DNA of 42,728 bases from an uncultured Ferrovum sp. (GTDB lineage Bacteria > Pseudomonadota > Gammaproteobacteria > Burkholderiales > Ferrovaceae). Positions within the stretch are counted from its first letter, which is position 1, and each line of letters starts with the position of its first letter. Below, one piece after another: positions 17,098-26,762 of the stretch. The notes below the pieces were generated by a model. That model was not told the origin of the DNA, ran no database searches, and saw nothing but the letters and a program-made list of their open reading frames with translations. The stretch lies in assembly GCA_903863375.1 (NCBI GenBank), contig CAIPBT010000133.1, positions 1 through 42,728 of the forward strand, in the 5' to 3' direction. A program made the translations under genes and the position numbers.

Positions 17098-18279
17098 TCA
17101 ACGGGCCTCTGGGGTGTTGACGCGCAGGAAGTGGCCGGCGGCGGCCACACCACTGCCCGGCGTGACCGGGATGCCGACATCGATCATTGCCATTTCAGCG
17201 GCGGCCACCGACGCCAGCACCATCACCTCGTTGTTGTCACCCAGGTGGCCGATGCGGAACACCTTGCCTGCCACCTTCGACAGACCAGCCCCCAGCGACA
17301 CGTTGTAGCGGGAATAGGCACGGGCAATCACTTTGGCCGCATCAAAGCCTTCCGGAACGACAATCGCCGACACGGTGTCGCTATACCACTGCGGCTGCTT
17401 GGCGCAGAGCTTCAGCTTCCAGCCATCCAGCACGGCAGCGCGCACGGCACCACCCAGATAGGCGTGGCGGGCAAACACGTTTTCTATGCCCTCTTCCGCC
17501 AGGATAGCCAGTGCCTCGCGCAGGCCGTACAACATCGGGATCGAGGGGGTGTACGGGAAATAACCGGTGGCGTTGGCGCGCACCATGTCACCGTAATCAA
17601 AATAACAACGCGGGCTCTTTGAGGTTTTTGCGGCTTCCAGGGCCTTCTGGCTGACGCAGGTCACGCCCAGGCCGGCTGGCAACATCAGGCCCTTCTGCGA
17701 ACCACTCACGCAGACATCAACGCCCCACTCGTCCATGCGGAAGTCGATGGAGGCCAGCGCCGACACCGCGTCGACAAACAGCAGGGCCGGGTGCCTGGCG
17801 GCATCCATCACCTTGCGCAACGCGCCGATGTCGCTGGTCACCCCGGTCGCGGTTTCGTTCTGGGTTGCCAGCACGGCCTTGATGCGATGGCCGGTGTCTG
17901 CCTCCAGCGCGGCGTGATAGCGCTCGAGCGGCGCGCCCTCGCCCCATTCCGTCTCGATGATCTCGACCTCGTAGCCCAGGCGGGCCGCCATGTCGGCCCA
18001 GAGGTGGCTGAACTGGCCGAAACGCGCGATCAGCACCTTGTCGCCGGGGTTCAGGCAGTTGGTCAGCGCCGCTTCCCAACAGGCAGTACCGGAAGCCGGA
18101 AACAGGATCGGGGTGCCGGTGGTGGTCTTGAAGACCGGCTTCAGACCCTCGATGCACGCCAGCCCCAGGGCGCCAAACTTCGGCGAGCGATGATCCTCCT
18201 GCGAGACGACCATCGCGCGCAGCACGCGGTCGGGCACATTGGTGGGACCGGGGACGAACAGGAAATTGCGACCAGCCAT
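17098..18279 (-). CDS. sga: Serine-glyoxylate aminotransferase
   Basis: Sga transfers the amino group of serine to glyoxylate, giving hydroxypyruvate and glycine, the step that recycles glycine for GlyA. The 393-residue product is a class V PLP enzyme. It starts MAGRNFLFVPGPTNVPDRVL, has LFPASGTACWEAALTN, VDAVSALASIDFRMDEWGVD, and the PLP-binding lysine in SGSQKGLMLPAGLG. ATG 18279 is preceded by GGAGAGGAGAG, a strong ribosome site, so I discount the in-frame extension to 18321. It heads the sga-hprA pair, 139 bp after glyA. Confidence 0.95.
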   Translation of the reverse strand: MAGRNFLFVPGPTNVPDRVLRAMVVSQEDHRSPKFGALGLACIEGLKPVFKTTTGTPILFPASGTACWEAALTNCLNPGDKVLIARFGQFSHLWADMAARLGYEVEIIETEWGEGAPLERYHAALEADTGHRIKAVLATQNETATGVTSDIGALRKVMDAARHPALLFVDAVSALASIDFRMDEWGVDVCVSGSQKGLMLPAGLGVTCVSQKALEAAKTSKSPRCYFDYGDMVRANATGYFPYTPSIPMLYGLREALAILAEEGIENVFARHAYLGGAVRAAVLDGWKLKLCAKQPQWYSDTVSAIVVPEGFDAAKVIARAYSRYNVSLGAGLSKVAGKVFRIGHLGDNNEVMVLASVAAAEMAMIDVGIPVTPGSGVAAAGHFLRVNTPEAR

Positions 18280-18377
18280 GTAAATCTCTCCTCTCCAAAA
18301 TCTTTTTATGGGGTGCGGCAAGACCAGGCGACGTCACCAGCCAGGGAATCGCCCGGCCGGTGCCCGATAGACACCGT

Positions 18378-18395
18378 CGATCCGTCGTGGGATCG
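18378..18395 (-). other. Hairpin between glyA and sga
   Basis: CGATCC (18378-18383), a 6-base loop and GGATCG (18390-18395) form a 6-bp stem just downstream of the glyA stop codon. No T run follows on the minus strand. It may mark the glyA transcript end or partial read-through to sga. Confidence 0.3.
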
Positions 18396-18418
18396 GCGGG
18401 CGTCGTCGCCTGAATCCG

Positions 18419-19666
18419 TCAGCCGTAGACCGGGAAATGCCGGCACAAGGCCGTCACTTCGGAGGCAATGCGGGCAACCGCAGCGTCATCCTGATGGTGT
18501 TCGAGAACATCGGCGATGAGGTTGGCGATCTGCCGCGCCTCGGTCGTGCCAAAGCCACGAGTGGTCATGGCCGGAGCACCGATACGGATGCCGCTCGTGA
18601 CGAACGGCTTCTCGGGGTCGTTAGGAATGGCGTTCTTGTTGACCGTCATGTGGGCACGTCCCATCACCGCCTCGGCAGCCTTGCCGGTGATCTGTTTGGC
18701 ACGCAGGTCGACCAGGAACAGGTGGCTCTGGGTGCCACCCGACACGATGCGCAGCCCGCGCTGGGTCAGCGTGGTGGCCATTGCAGCGGCATTGGCCTTG
18801 ACCTGTTGCTGGTAGGCCTTGAATTCGGGCTTGCTGGCTTCGAGGAAGGCCACCGCCTTCGCGGCGATCACGTGCATCAGCGGACCGCCCTGGATGCCCG
18901 GGAAGATCATGCTGTTGAGCGGCTTTTCGAATTCGGCGCTCGACAGGATGATGCCGCCCCGGGGACCGCGCAGCGTCTTGTGCGTGGTCGAGGTGACAAA
19001 GTGGGCGATACCGACCGGGCTGGGGTACTCGCCGGCCGCGATCAGACCCGAATAATGCGCCATGTCGACCAGGAAGTAGGCACCCACCGCATCGGCGATG
19101 TTGCGGAAGCGCTGCCAGTCGATCTCCAGCGAATACGCCGAGGCACCGGCCACGATCATCTTCGGCTTGTGCTCATGGGCCAGGCGCTCGACTTCGTCGT
19201 AGTCGATCGTCTCGGTGTCGGCGCGCAGGCCGTAGGCCACACCCTTGTAGATCTTGCCGCTGAAGTTGACGCTGGAACCGTGCGTGAGGTGACCGCCGTG
19301 GGCGAGCGACATGCCCAGGATGGTGTCACCCGGCTGCAGGAAGGCGCCATACACGGCAGCGTTGGCCTGCGAACCGGAGTGCGGCTGCACGTTCGCATAT
19401 TCGGCACCGTAGAGCTTCTTCAGCCGGTCGATGGCCAGCTGCTCGGCCACGTCGACGAATTCGCAACCGCCGTAGTACCGCTTGCCGGGATAGCCTTCGG
19501 CATATTTGTTGGTCAGTACCGAACCCTGGGCGGCCATCACGGCGGGGCTGGTGTAGTTTTCAGAAGCGATCAGTTCGACGTGGTCTTCCTGACGCTGGCG
19601 CTCCTGCTGCATGCAGTTCCAGAGCTCCGGGTCGGCGCTCGCAACGGTGATTCTCGAATCAAACAC
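18419..19666 (-). CDS. glyA: Serine hydroxymethyltransferase
   Basis: GlyA condenses methylene-tetrahydrofolate with glycine to make serine, the entry reaction of the serine cycle, and also serves normal C1 metabolism. The 415-residue product has [56 protein letters not shown], and the PLP lysine in [15 protein letters not shown] chose GTG 19666 (reading [10 protein letters not shown]): a GAGGAG lies at proper distance and the resulting length and N terminus match other betaproteobacterial GlyA proteins. An upstream in-frame ATG at 19720 would add unmatched residues. It is the first gene of the minus-strand serine-cycle cluster. Confidence 0.95.
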   Translation of the reverse strand: MFDSRITVASADPELWNCMQQERQRQEDHVELIASENYTSPAVMAAQGSVLTNKYAEGYPGKRYYGGCEFVDVAEQLAIDRLKKLYGAEYANVQPHSGSQANAAVYGAFLQPGDTILGMSLAHGGHLTHGSSVNFSGKIYKGVAYGLRADTETIDYDEVERLAHEHKPKMIVAGASAYSLEIDWQRFRNIADAVGAYFLVDMAHYSGLIAAGEYPSPVGIAHFVTSTTHKTLRGPRGGIILSSAEFEKPLNSMIFPGIQGGPLMHVIAAKAVAFLEASKPEFKAYQQQVKANAAAMATTLTQRGLRIVSGGTQSHLFLVDLRAKQITGKAAEAVMGRAHMTVNKNAIPNDPEKPFVTSGIRIGAPAMTTRGFGTTEARQIANLIADVLEHHQDDAAVARIASEVTALCRHFPVYG

Positions 19667-19972
19667 AGCACACTCCTCGCATTCGGTAACGGTGAGGCTG
19701 GGGGTCCGCATCGGGACCACAGCACCTTCTTGATACCCATTATCTGGGCAACAGGTTCCCTCATTCTAAGACTTAGTTATGGAGACGATCAGCCCATGTG
19801 CATTGGCGTGAAACCCGTGTGGTTGTAATCTCGGACTTCGGTTGATCCGGCCGCGACGAATGCTGCACCGCACCCAAGGAATGCCCCTTCGTCATGCTGC
19901 AGCGCACCCAGCACATCCCCACCGGGCGAGGGTACGCCGCGCCTCCCTGCCCTCTCTCTGGTTGATGCCTTC
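19667..19972. promoter_or_regulatory. Divergent control region between glyA and gck
   Basis: Promoters for both the minus-strand cluster and the plus-strand gck-fhs pair should lie in these 306 bases. The middle is A+T-rich and contains the palindrome CTAAG-A-CTTAG (19766-19776), about 100 bp upstream of glyA. In M. extorquens the LysR-type regulator QscR controls serine-cycle genes, and LysR sites are short dyads of this kind. No regulator gene for it is in the window. I see no gene in this stretch. Confidence 0.4.
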
Positions 19973-21310
19973 ATGTCCACGCAAGACCTGACTTTTTCTG
20001 GCCGGTCTCCCACCGGCATGCCCACCGCACCGACGACTGGGTCCGCTCTCGCGGGCAGCGATGCCGCCCTGCTGCGCGAGATGTTTGCGGCTGCCATTGC
20101 CGCTGCTGCCCCGGCCACATGCCTGCCCGCATTCCTGCCACCGCCGCCCAAGGGCCGCACCATTGTGCTGGGGGCCGGCAAGGCGGGCGGCGCGATGGCG
20201 CAGGCGGTCGAACAGCACTGGCCCAGCCCGCTGACCGGGCTGGTGGTGACGCGCTATGGCCATGGCGCGCCGACCCGGCGCATCGAGGTGGTGGAAGCCT
20301 CGCACCCGGTGCCCGACGCTGCCGGACGGGACGCCGCCGCCCGCATCCTGACAATGGCGCAAGGCCTGACCGCCGATGATCTGGTGCTGTGCCTGATCTC
20401 GGGCGGTGGTTCGGCGCTGCTCGCCCTGCCGGCCGAGGGCATCACGCTGGAAGACAAGCAGCAGGTGAACAAGGCCCTGCTGAAATCCGGCGCCACGATC
20501 ACCGAGATGAATTGTGTGCGCAAGCATCTCTCGGCCATCAAGGGCGGCCGGCTGGCGGCGGCCTGCGCGCCGGCCCAGGTCATCACCCTGCTGATCTCCG
20601 ACGTGCCCGGAGACGATCCGTCGGTGATCGCCTCCGGTCCCACGGTGGGCGATCCCACCACCTGCGCAGACGCGCTCGCCATCCTGCGCAAGTACGGCAT
20701 CGACGGCCCTGCCAGCGTGATCGCCCATCTGGAGCGCGGACACGACGAAACCCCAAAACCAGGCGATGCGTGCTTTGCGCGTGCCGAAACCCGTATGATC
20801 GCCACCCCGAATGCCTCGCTCGAAGCAGCCGCTGCTGTGGCCCGGGCGGCCGGCATCACACCGCTGATTCTGGGCGACAGCCTGGAGGGCGAATCGCGCG
20901 AAGTGGCCCTGGTGCATGCCGGCATTGCCCGCCATGCCGCCCGGCACGGCCAACCGGCCCGGCCGCCGTGCGTGCTGCTGTCTGGCGGCGAGACCACCGT
21001 GACCGTGCGTGGCAAGGGCCGCGGCGGACGCAACGCCGAATTCCTGCTGGCGCTCGCCGTGGCGCTCGACGGTCATCCCGGCATCAGTGCGCTGGCCGGC
21101 GATACCGACGGCATCGACGGAACCGAGGACAATGCCGGGGCCGTGCTGCTGCCGGACGCCCTCGCCCGTGCCGCGGCCGCCGGCGTCAACGCCAAGGCCC
21201 TGCTGGCCAACAACGATGGCTACAGCTTCTTCCAGGCTATCGGCGATCTGGTCGTGACTGGGCCCACCCTGACCAATGTGAATGATTTCCGGGCCATCCT
21301 GATCCGCTGA
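19973..21310 (+). CDS. gck: Glycerate 2-kinase (MOFRL family)
   Basis: This enzyme phosphorylates D-glycerate to 2-phosphoglycerate, which enolase turns into PEP for Ppc. The 445-residue product has the DUF4147 N-terminal domain ([52 protein letters not shown]) and the C-terminal MOFRL domain ([20 protein letters not shown], then [16 protein letters not shown]). The first 25 or so residues are poorly conserved and no clear Shine-Dalgarno precedes ATG 19973, so the true start may be ATG 20018. It is divergent from glyA and is followed 79 bp later by fhs, with which it probably forms an operon. Confidence 0.93.
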   Translation: MSTQDLTFSGRSPTGMPTAPTTGSALAGSDAALLREMFAAAIAAAAPATCLPAFLPPPPKGRTIVLGAGKAGGAMAQAVEQHWPSPLTGLVVTRYGHGAPTRRIEVVEASHPVPDAAGRDAAARILTMAQGLTADDLVLCLISGGGSALLALPAEGITLEDKQQVNKALLKSGATITEMNCVRKHLSAIKGGRLAAACAPAQVITLLISDVPGDDPSVIASGPTVGDPTTCADALAILRKYGIDGPASVIAHLERGHDETPKPGDACFARAETRMIATPNASLEAAAAVARAAGITPLILGDSLEGESREVALVHAGIARHAARHGQPARPPCVLLSGGETTVTVRGKGRGGRNAEFLLALAVALDGHPGISALAGDTDGIDGTEDNAGAVLLPDALARAAAAGVNAKALLANNDGYSFFQAIGDLVVTGPTLTNVNDFRAILIR

Positions 21311-21389
21311 CGCAGTAGCCGAGCCCGCCCCTCGCACCTCCCTAAAAAGTAAAATCCCACCACCAAGACCTCGAGGAGACACCCCTACC

Positions 21390-23072
21390 ATGGCATCTGA
21401 TATCGATATCGCCCAGCAAGCCACCCTGCAGCGCGTCACCCAGATCGCGCGCGACAAGCTGGGTATCGCCGACGAACACCTTGAGCCGTATGGCCACTTC
21501 AAGGCCAAGATTTCCCTGCCCTACCTGGACACGCTGAAGGACCGGCCGAACGGCAAGCTGGTGCTGGTCACCGCCATCAGCCCGACACCGGCTGGTGAAG
21601 GCAAGACCACCACCACGGTGGGCCTGGGCGATGCGCTCAACCGCATCGGCAAGAAAACCGTGATCTGCCTGCGCGAACCTTCCTTGGGCCCGGTGTTCGG
21701 GGTGAAAGGCGGCGCGGCCGGCGGCGGCTATGCCCAGGTCGTGCCGATGGAAGACATCAACCTGCATTTCACCGGCGACTTCTCGGCGATTGCGCTCGCC
21801 AACAACCTGCTGGCGGCGATGGTCGACAACCACATCCATCACGGCAACGAACTCGGCATCGACGTGCGCCGCATCACCTGGAAGCGCGTGGTCGATATGA
21901 ATGACCGCGCCCTGCGCCAGGTGGTGAACTCGCTGGGCGGCCCGGGCAACGGCTATCCGCGCGAGGACGGCTTCGACATCGTGGTGGCGTCCGAAGTGAT
22001 GGCCATCTTCTGTCTGGCCACATCGCTGGCCGACCTGAAGGAGCGCCTGGGCAACATCGTGGTGGGCTATACCAGCACGCAGAAGGCGGTCACGGCGCGC
22101 GACCTCAAGGCCCACGGTGCCATGGCCGTGCTGCTGAAGGATGCCCTGGCCCCCAACCTGGTGCAGACGCTGGAGAACAATCCCGCCATCATCCACGGCG
22201 GCCCCTTCGCCAACATCGCCCATGGCTGCAACTCGGTGATCGCCACGCAGGCCGGCCTGAAGCTTGCTGATTATGTGGTCACCGAGGCGGGCTTCGGTGC
22301 CGACCTCGGCGCTGAAAAGTTCATCGACATCAAGTGCCGCAAAAGCGGCATCCGCCCCGATGTGGTGGTGATCGTGGCCACCATCCGCGCCCTGAAGTTC
22401 CATGGCGGCGTGGACGTGAAGAGCCTGAACACGGAAAACCTGGAGGCCCTCGCCAAAGGCGTGGCCAACCTCGAAAAGCACGTGGCCAATGTGCGCACCC
22501 ACTACGGCCTGCCCTGCATCGTATCGATCAACAACTTCACCTTCGACACCCCGGCCGAACTGCAACTGCTGCAGGACGCCATGACCAAGCACGGTGTGCC
22601 AGTGCTGGTGGCACGTCACTGGGCCGAGGGCGGCAAGGGTGCCGAGGATGTCGCGCGTGCGGTGGTCGATGTGGTGGAAAACCACACCCAGCCGTCGAAC
22701 TTCCAGTTCGTCTACGGAGACGATCTGCCGATCCTCGACAAGGCGCGCGCCATTGCCCAGAAGATCTATGGTGCCGCCGACGTCAGTGCGGATGCCAAGG
22801 TACGCGGCCAGATCAAGAAGCTTGAGGAAGACGGCTACGGCAAGTATCCGGTGTGCATTGCCAAGACCCAGTACTCCTTCAGTACCGACCCCAACGCCAA
22901 GGGGGCACCGACGGGCCACACGCTGAACATCCGCGAGGTGCGCCTGGGCGCTGGCGCCGAATTCATCGTGCTGGTGTGCGGTGACGTGATGACCATGCCG
23001 GGCCTGCCCAAGGTACCGTCGGCCGAAAAGATCGATCTGGACGCCAACGGCAAAGTGGTGGGGCTGTTCTGA
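21390..23072 (+). CDS. fhs: Formate-tetrahydrofolate ligase
   Basis: The enzyme (FtfL/Fhs) activates formate with ATP to 10-formyl-tetrahydrofolate, the entry of formate into the assimilatory route via FchA and MtdA. The 560-residue product has the P-loop [59 protein letters not shown] and a C-terminal [20 protein letters not shown], all family signatures. A GAGGAG lies 11 bases ahead of ATG 21390. A strong terminator follows at 23171-23201. Together with gck this forms the plus-strand arm of the serine-cycle locus. Confidence 0.97.
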   Translation: MASDIDIAQQATLQRVTQIARDKLGIADEHLEPYGHFKAKISLPYLDTLKDRPNGKLVLVTAISPTPAGEGKTTTTVGLGDALNRIGKKTVICLREPSLGPVFGVKGGAAGGGYAQVVPMEDINLHFTGDFSAIALANNLLAAMVDNHIHHGNELGIDVRRITWKRVVDMNDRALRQVVNSLGGPGNGYPREDGFDIVVASEVMAIFCLATSLADLKERLGNIVVGYTSTQKAVTARDLKAHGAMAVLLKDALAPNLVQTLENNPAIIHGGPFANIAHGCNSVIATQAGLKLADYVVTEAGFGADLGAEKFIDIKCRKSGIRPDVVVIVATIRALKFHGGVDVKSLNTENLEALAKGVANLEKHVANVRTHYGLPCIVSINNFTFDTPAELQLLQDAMTKHGVPVLVARHWAEGGKGAEDVARAVVDVVENHTQPSNFQFVYGDDLPILDKARAIAQKIYGAADVSADAKVRGQIKKLEEDGYGKYPVCIAKTQYSFSTDPNAKGAPTGHTLNIREVRLGAGAEFIVLVCGDVMTMPGLPKVPSAEKIDLDANGKVVGLF

Positions 23073-23170
23073 TCCCGCCCAGGGCCAGGGTGTCGCGCCG
23101 GCAAGGCTGCGGGCGCTGATCGGCTCTGCCCTACCTGGAGATCTAAGGCGCCAATGGCGCCGGCCCCGTA

Positions 23171-23201
23171 AAAACGCCCCGGCTTTCACCGGGGCGTTTT
23201 T
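23171..23201 (+). terminator. Rho-independent terminator after fhs
   Basis: AAAACGCCCCGG (23171-23182), a 6-base loop and CCGGGGCGTTTTT (23189-23201) make a 12-bp stem followed by T's. The A run on the left arm makes it usable from both strands. It is about 100 bp after the fhs stop codon. Confidence 0.93.
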
Positions 23202-23528
23202 GTTGAGACAGTACGACACCACCTGGGAGCAAACGGGGGGGATGCTTGCTCCGGGCGCAGTATCGCGTACCCATGTGACAGTTGTACGCCAGCCGTCCAG
23301 CCCGCGGCCGATACCGATGCCAGGGTCGCCCCAAGGATCGGGACGGTGAGGTCGCGCCGAACAACTGCCATACCCTGTACTGGACAAATAATTTCGCCTG
23401 ACGTTTCATCCAAACTCAACGCCAGCTTAATGCAGCCGTCAGGCTTCGACAAAATGCCGCTCGCCGGGATGCATTATTCGAATTCCTGACCATACTGAAG
23501 TCAGACCTCCCCAAATAGAGACTGGCTC
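23202..23528. other. 327 bp without a supported gene
   Basis: A minus-strand frame of 88 codons (23186-23452) overlaps the terminator and has no recognisable domain, so I do not call it. The stretch presumably holds the promoter of the exported protein that starts at 23529. No repeat, tRNA or further hairpin stands out. Confidence 0.5.
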
Positions 23529-23879
23529 ATGCGCGTCATCCGCCTTCCTTTCCTGCTGTTCGCAACCGTTCTCTCCACTTTGGGGATGGCGCACGCCGAT
23601 AACTCTGAACAGTACAACAGCGATGCCGCGCGACCGATGCCGAGCGTGTCAGCCCACTATCGTCGGCTGCATGGCCACTGCTTCGAGCAGCGCACCGTGC
23701 TGCTCGGCGACGCGCATATCCTGAGCAGTTCCGGACTCACGCTGGACCTGCCGAACCTGCAGGTATCCCGTCGACTGACCCCCTGCCCGGAGGTCGTGTT
23801 GCTGGAAGGGGCGACGGGAACCGATGCCGCCTGGAAAGGGGCTGAAGCCGACGCCGGCGGGATGGTCGACGGCCTGTAA
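23529..23879 (+). CDS. Small exported protein of unknown function
   Basis: The 116-residue product starts with a good Sec signal peptide (MRVIRLPFLLFATVLSTLGM, then AHA before DNSEQ). The mature part of about 92 residues contains two cysteines (HGHCFEQ and TPCPEV) that could form a disulfide in the periplasm. The text LLGDAHILSSSGLTLDLPNL separates them. I do not recognise a family. It stands alone downstream of the fhs terminator, so it is not part of the serine-cycle unit. Coding status is supported by the signal peptide and codon use, not by homology. Confidence 0.6.
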   Translation: MRVIRLPFLLFATVLSTLGMAHADNSEQYNSDAARPMPSVSAHYRRLHGHCFEQRTVLLGDAHILSSSGLTLDLPNLQVSRRLTPCPEVVLLEGATGTDAAWKGAEADAGGMVDGL

Positions 23880-24021
23880 TCCAACGCATTGGCCATGCTG
23901 GCCAAGCGACTGATCCAGCATCAAAACCGCTGTAAACGATCGGGCGATTGCTGCATCCGCACATGAAAAGGTTTGTTAATCGCTAGAACTTGCCATGTCA
24001 TGTTGGTAGGGTAGCGGTCTG

Positions 24022-24903
24022 ATGGCGCGTGAGGCGCCTGCCTGGACCCTGCTGATGAACCTGCAACGCCTGCCCGCCAACCTGTATGGACGCGACTTCG
24101 TGGTCGGTGACCTGCACGGCGAGCGCGCGTGGCTGCTGCGGGAACTGGATGCCTTGCAGTTCGATACCGGGCGCGACCGGCTATTTTCCGTCGGAGACCT
24201 GATCGACCGCGGCAGCAACAGCCTGGGATGCCTGCAGTTGCTCGACGAGCCCTGGTTTCACGCCGTGCTGGGCAATCATGAGGCGATGATGATCGCGGCC
24301 CGGCACTCCGACAACGCCCGCTTTGACTGGCTGCGCCACGGTGGTGAATGGGCTACGCTGTTGGGTCGCCGCATGCGGGACCAGTGGGTGGACCGGCTCG
24401 AACGCCTGCCGCATGTGCTGGTGGTCGGAGAGGGGCCGGCGCGCTTCCATCTGGTGCACGCCGAACTGACCGACCCGGTTGGCCTGCCGGTCACGGACAG
24501 CGACCTCGACAACCGGCTGCGTACCGATCGCTGGACACCGGAACGACTGCTGTGGTCAACCGCCATGGCCAGCCGCTTCGCTCGCACGCAGCAGGGCAAC
24601 CTGCCGTCGGCGCCAGTCCGGCATGGGTTGTCAGCGACCTTCTGCGGCCATGTGCCGGTCACCGAACCGGGCTGGTATCACTCGCACTATTTCCTCGATG
24701 GTGGCGCCGGTTACGACCGCCCCCTCGCCAACGGTTCTGCACCTCGCCTGCATGTGCGGGCGGTCGCCCCCCTGGTGCAGCAGTACCAGCTGGCGCTGGT
24801 GCGCACACCCGCGCCGCAGTGCGCGCCGCCAGTGCAGCAGGCTGCCAGCCAAGCCGACAGCGGCGACCGCGCCCGTCCCGGCACACCGCCCGTCCGCGGC
24901 TGA
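24022..24903 (+). CDS. PPP-family metallophosphatase
   Basis: The product (up to 293 residues) carries the metal-binding motifs of serine/threonine protein phosphatases of the PPP superfamily in order: VVGDLHGE, VGDLIDRGSNSL, LGNHEAMM and CGHVPVTEP, with a late His-containing FLDGGAGYD segment. Bacterial PrpA/PrpB-type enzymes have this layout. A Pro/Ala/Gln-rich tail of about 40 residues at the C terminus is unlikely to be catalytic. The start may be ATG 24055 (MNLQRLPANLYGRD) rather than 24022, since the first eleven residues look unrelated to the fold. It converges on rppH with 44 bp between. The physiological target is unknown. Confidence 0.85.
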   Translation: MAREAPAWTLLMNLQRLPANLYGRDFVVGDLHGERAWLLRELDALQFDTGRDRLFSVGDLIDRGSNSLGCLQLLDEPWFHAVLGNHEAMMIAARHSDNARFDWLRHGGEWATLLGRRMRDQWVDRLERLPHVLVVGEGPARFHLVHAELTDPVGLPVTDSDLDNRLRTDRWTPERLLWSTAMASRFARTQQGNLPSAPVRHGLSATFCGHVPVTEPGWYHSHYFLDGGAGYDRPLANGSAPRLHVRAVAPLVQQYQLALVRTPAPQCAPPVQQAASQADSGDRARPGTPPVRG

Positions 24904-24947
24904 GGCCGGTCAGCCTTTCCGCCGGTGGCGTGCCGGAGGGTATTCGC

Positions 24948-25541
24948 TCAGGTTCCCGGCGCGTGTTCGCCGGGCAACACCTCGGCCGGATCGGCCAGGC
25001 TCGCCGCCACCACCGCGCGCACCGAGCAACGCACGCCCTCCCGCCCGGCCGTGGGGTGACGGGCCGGCAAACGATCGAGGAAGGACGCCAGTTCGTTCAG
25101 GGCCAGGCGATAGACCTCGCGCTTGAACTCGATCACGGAATCCAGGGGAATCCAGTAATCGTGCCAGCGCCACGCATCGAACTCCGGATGCGACGAGGCA
25201 CGCAACGAGACGTCAGAATCGCGGCCGGTGAGCCGCAACAGATACCATATCTGCTTCTGGCCACGGTAATTGCCGCGCCACTCCCGACGCACCCAGGTTT
25301 CGGGCACGTCGTAGCGCAACCAGTTGCGGGTGCGCCCAAGGATACGCACGTGCTCCGGACGCAGCCCCACCTCTTCCATCAGTTCGCGGTACATGGCCTG
25401 TTCAGGGGATTCGCCATGCTTGATCCCGCCCTGCGGAAACTGCCAGGAATGTTCGCGGATCCGTTTCCCCCAGAACACCTGGTTGCGGGTGTTCACCAGG
25501 ATGATCCCGACGTTTGGCCGATATCCATCCCGATCAATCAT
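24948..25541 (-). CDS. rppH: RNA pyrophosphohydrolase
   Basis: RppH removes pyrophosphate from the 5' end of mRNAs and starts RNase E-dependent decay. The 197-residue product begins [20 protein letters not shown], the usual RppH start. The complete Nudix box is [20 protein letters not shown] plus VGL (about residues 38-60), and [18 protein letters not shown] and [13 protein letters not shown] follow. ATG 25541 is preferred over the in-frame GTG 25550 by comparison with the family. The last 40 or so residues are a less conserved extension. It lies 120 bp after fdsD on the same strand and probably has its own promoter. Confidence 0.95.
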   Translation of the reverse strand: MIDRDGYRPNVGIILVNTRNQVFWGKRIREHSWQFPQGGIKHGESPEQAMYRELMEEVGLRPEHVRILGRTRNWLRYDVPETWVRREWRGNYRGQKQIWYLLRLTGRDSDVSLRASSHPEFDAWRWHDYWIPLDSVIEFKREVYRLALNELASFLDRLPARHPTAGREGVRCSVRAVVAASLADPAEVLPGEHAPGT

Positions 25542-25661
25542 TTGCGACACGCTCTGTATGCTGGATTAACACCATTGTTTCACAGTCCGCGCCTGCGCAA
25601 AACTGTCACACAGCGAAGGACCCTGCGATCGGCTTCACCGGCAACGCATGGCAGCCGGATT

Positions 25662-25886
25662 TCAGGCAGCTTTCACCGGCGCAAGACGCTGGATGGCCTC
25701 CACCGCAAGGGGCGACAGGCCTTCGCCGCCCGCGGCCACATGGGCGATGATCAACCGGCGCATGCGCGGCTCCCAGAAGCGCTGCACATGCAGGCGGATG
25801 CCCTCGACGGCCAGATCATGATCCGGTTCGGTCGCAAAAAAGGACTCGATCTGGTTGAGCATCGTGACCAGATTTTCAATGTGCAT
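25662..25886 (-). CDS. fdsD: Formate dehydrogenase delta subunit
   Basis: This is the small FdsD subunit of the soluble NAD-dependent formate dehydrogenase, 74 residues. Typical text includes MHIENLVTMLNQIESFF, the LHVQRFWEPRMRRLIIAHV core and a C-terminal GLSPLAVEAIQRL. FdsD is needed for a mature, active complex, though its exact role is unclear. It is the last gene of fdsGBA-fdhD-fdsD, 45 bp after fdhD, with AGGAAG ahead of its ATG. Confidence 0.9.
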   Translation of the reverse strand: MHIENLVTMLNQIESFFATEPDHDLAVEGIRLHVQRFWEPRMRRLIIAHVAAGGEGLSPLAVEAIQRLAPVKAA

Positions 25887-25931
25887 GGCAGCTTCCTGAG
25901 ACGATGAAAGGTGGCCGGGCGTCGGAAGGGA

Positions 25932-26756
25932 TCATTCCGCGAGACGCCCGCCATGGGTGTAGACGGTGTGCCGGCCGGGCCGGGCGAATGCTGCCAGCGT
26001 GATGCCGGCCTCATCCGCCATGCGGATCGCAAGACCGGTGGGGGCAGAGACGGCCACCACCACGCGCATACCGACCATGCTGGCCTTCAACACCAGTTCG
26101 TAACTCGCCCGGCTGGTCAGCAGCAGAAACCCATCCGCCAGGTCGGTGCCGGCACGCGCCAGGGCCCCGATCAGCTTGTCGAGGGCGTTATGACGACCGA
26201 CATCCTCACGCACCAGCACGATCTCGCCGGAGCTGGCGCACCAGGCGGCGGCATGCACCGCCCCGGTCACCGCATTCAAGGGTTGGGCGGCAGAGAGCCC
26301 CGCCAGCGCCCGCTGCAGTGCCGCCGGGGCCAGGCGACCGCCCTCTGGCACCCGTCGCGGTGCGCGCACCGCCTGGGCCAGGGTCTCTGCACCACACAGG
26401 CCACAGCCGGTCCGGCCGGTCAGGTTGCGACGACGCGCCGTCAGATCCGGCAAGGCGCCGGGCGCGCAGGTGAGCTGCACCGCCATGCCCTCCGGATGCG
26501 CAAGCACCTCAATCCGTTCCAGCTGGCCCGGGTGTTCCAGCAGTCCCTCGCTCAGGCTGAACCCAAGCGCGAAATCTTCCAGGTCGACCGGCGAAGCCAT
26601 CATCACCACATGCGGCACGCCATCGTAGAGCAGGGCCACCGGGGTCTCTTCGGCCACGGGATCTTCGCGCGCCTCCTCCACCCCCACCGCACTGTCGAGG
26701 GCACGCCAGCGTGCGCCAGCGAACGTGCGGTGGGAATCCAATCCGGCGAATGGCAT
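25932..26756 (-). CDS. fdhD: Formate dehydrogenase maturation protein FdhD (FdsC)
   Basis: FdhD-family proteins bind the molybdenum bis-MGD cofactor and help its sulfuration before insertion into formate dehydrogenase. In this operon type the protein is also called FdsC. The 274-residue product has DFALGFSLSEGLL, the Cys pair in GRTGCGLCGAETL (C118 and C121), REDVGRHNALDKLIG and LTSRASYELVLKASMVGM. It starts 6 bp after the fdsA stop, so it is co-transcribed with its client. Confidence 0.94.
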   Translation of the reverse strand: MPFAGLDSHRTFAGARWRALDSAVGVEEAREDPVAEETPVALLYDGVPHVVMMASPVDLEDFALGFSLSEGLLEHPGQLERIEVLAHPEGMAVQLTCAPGALPDLTARRRNLTGRTGCGLCGAETLAQAVRAPRRVPEGGRLAPAALQRALAGLSAAQPLNAVTGAVHAAAWCASSGEIVLVREDVGRHNALDKLIGALARAGTDLADGFLLLTSRASYELVLKASMVGMRVVVAVSAPTGLAIRMADEAGITLAAFARPGRHTVYTHGGRLAE

Positions 26757-26762
26757 GACCGG

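Noticed and set aside
21342-23387. A 681-codon minus-strand open frame opposite fhs
   Set aside because: It runs through the fhs terminator and is rich in His/Gly/Arg. It is an antisense shadow of a clear formate-tetrahydrofolate ligase.
23186-23452. An 88-codon minus-strand frame upstream of the small exported protein
   Set aside because: It overlaps the fhs terminator, lacks a ribosome site and resembles no known protein.
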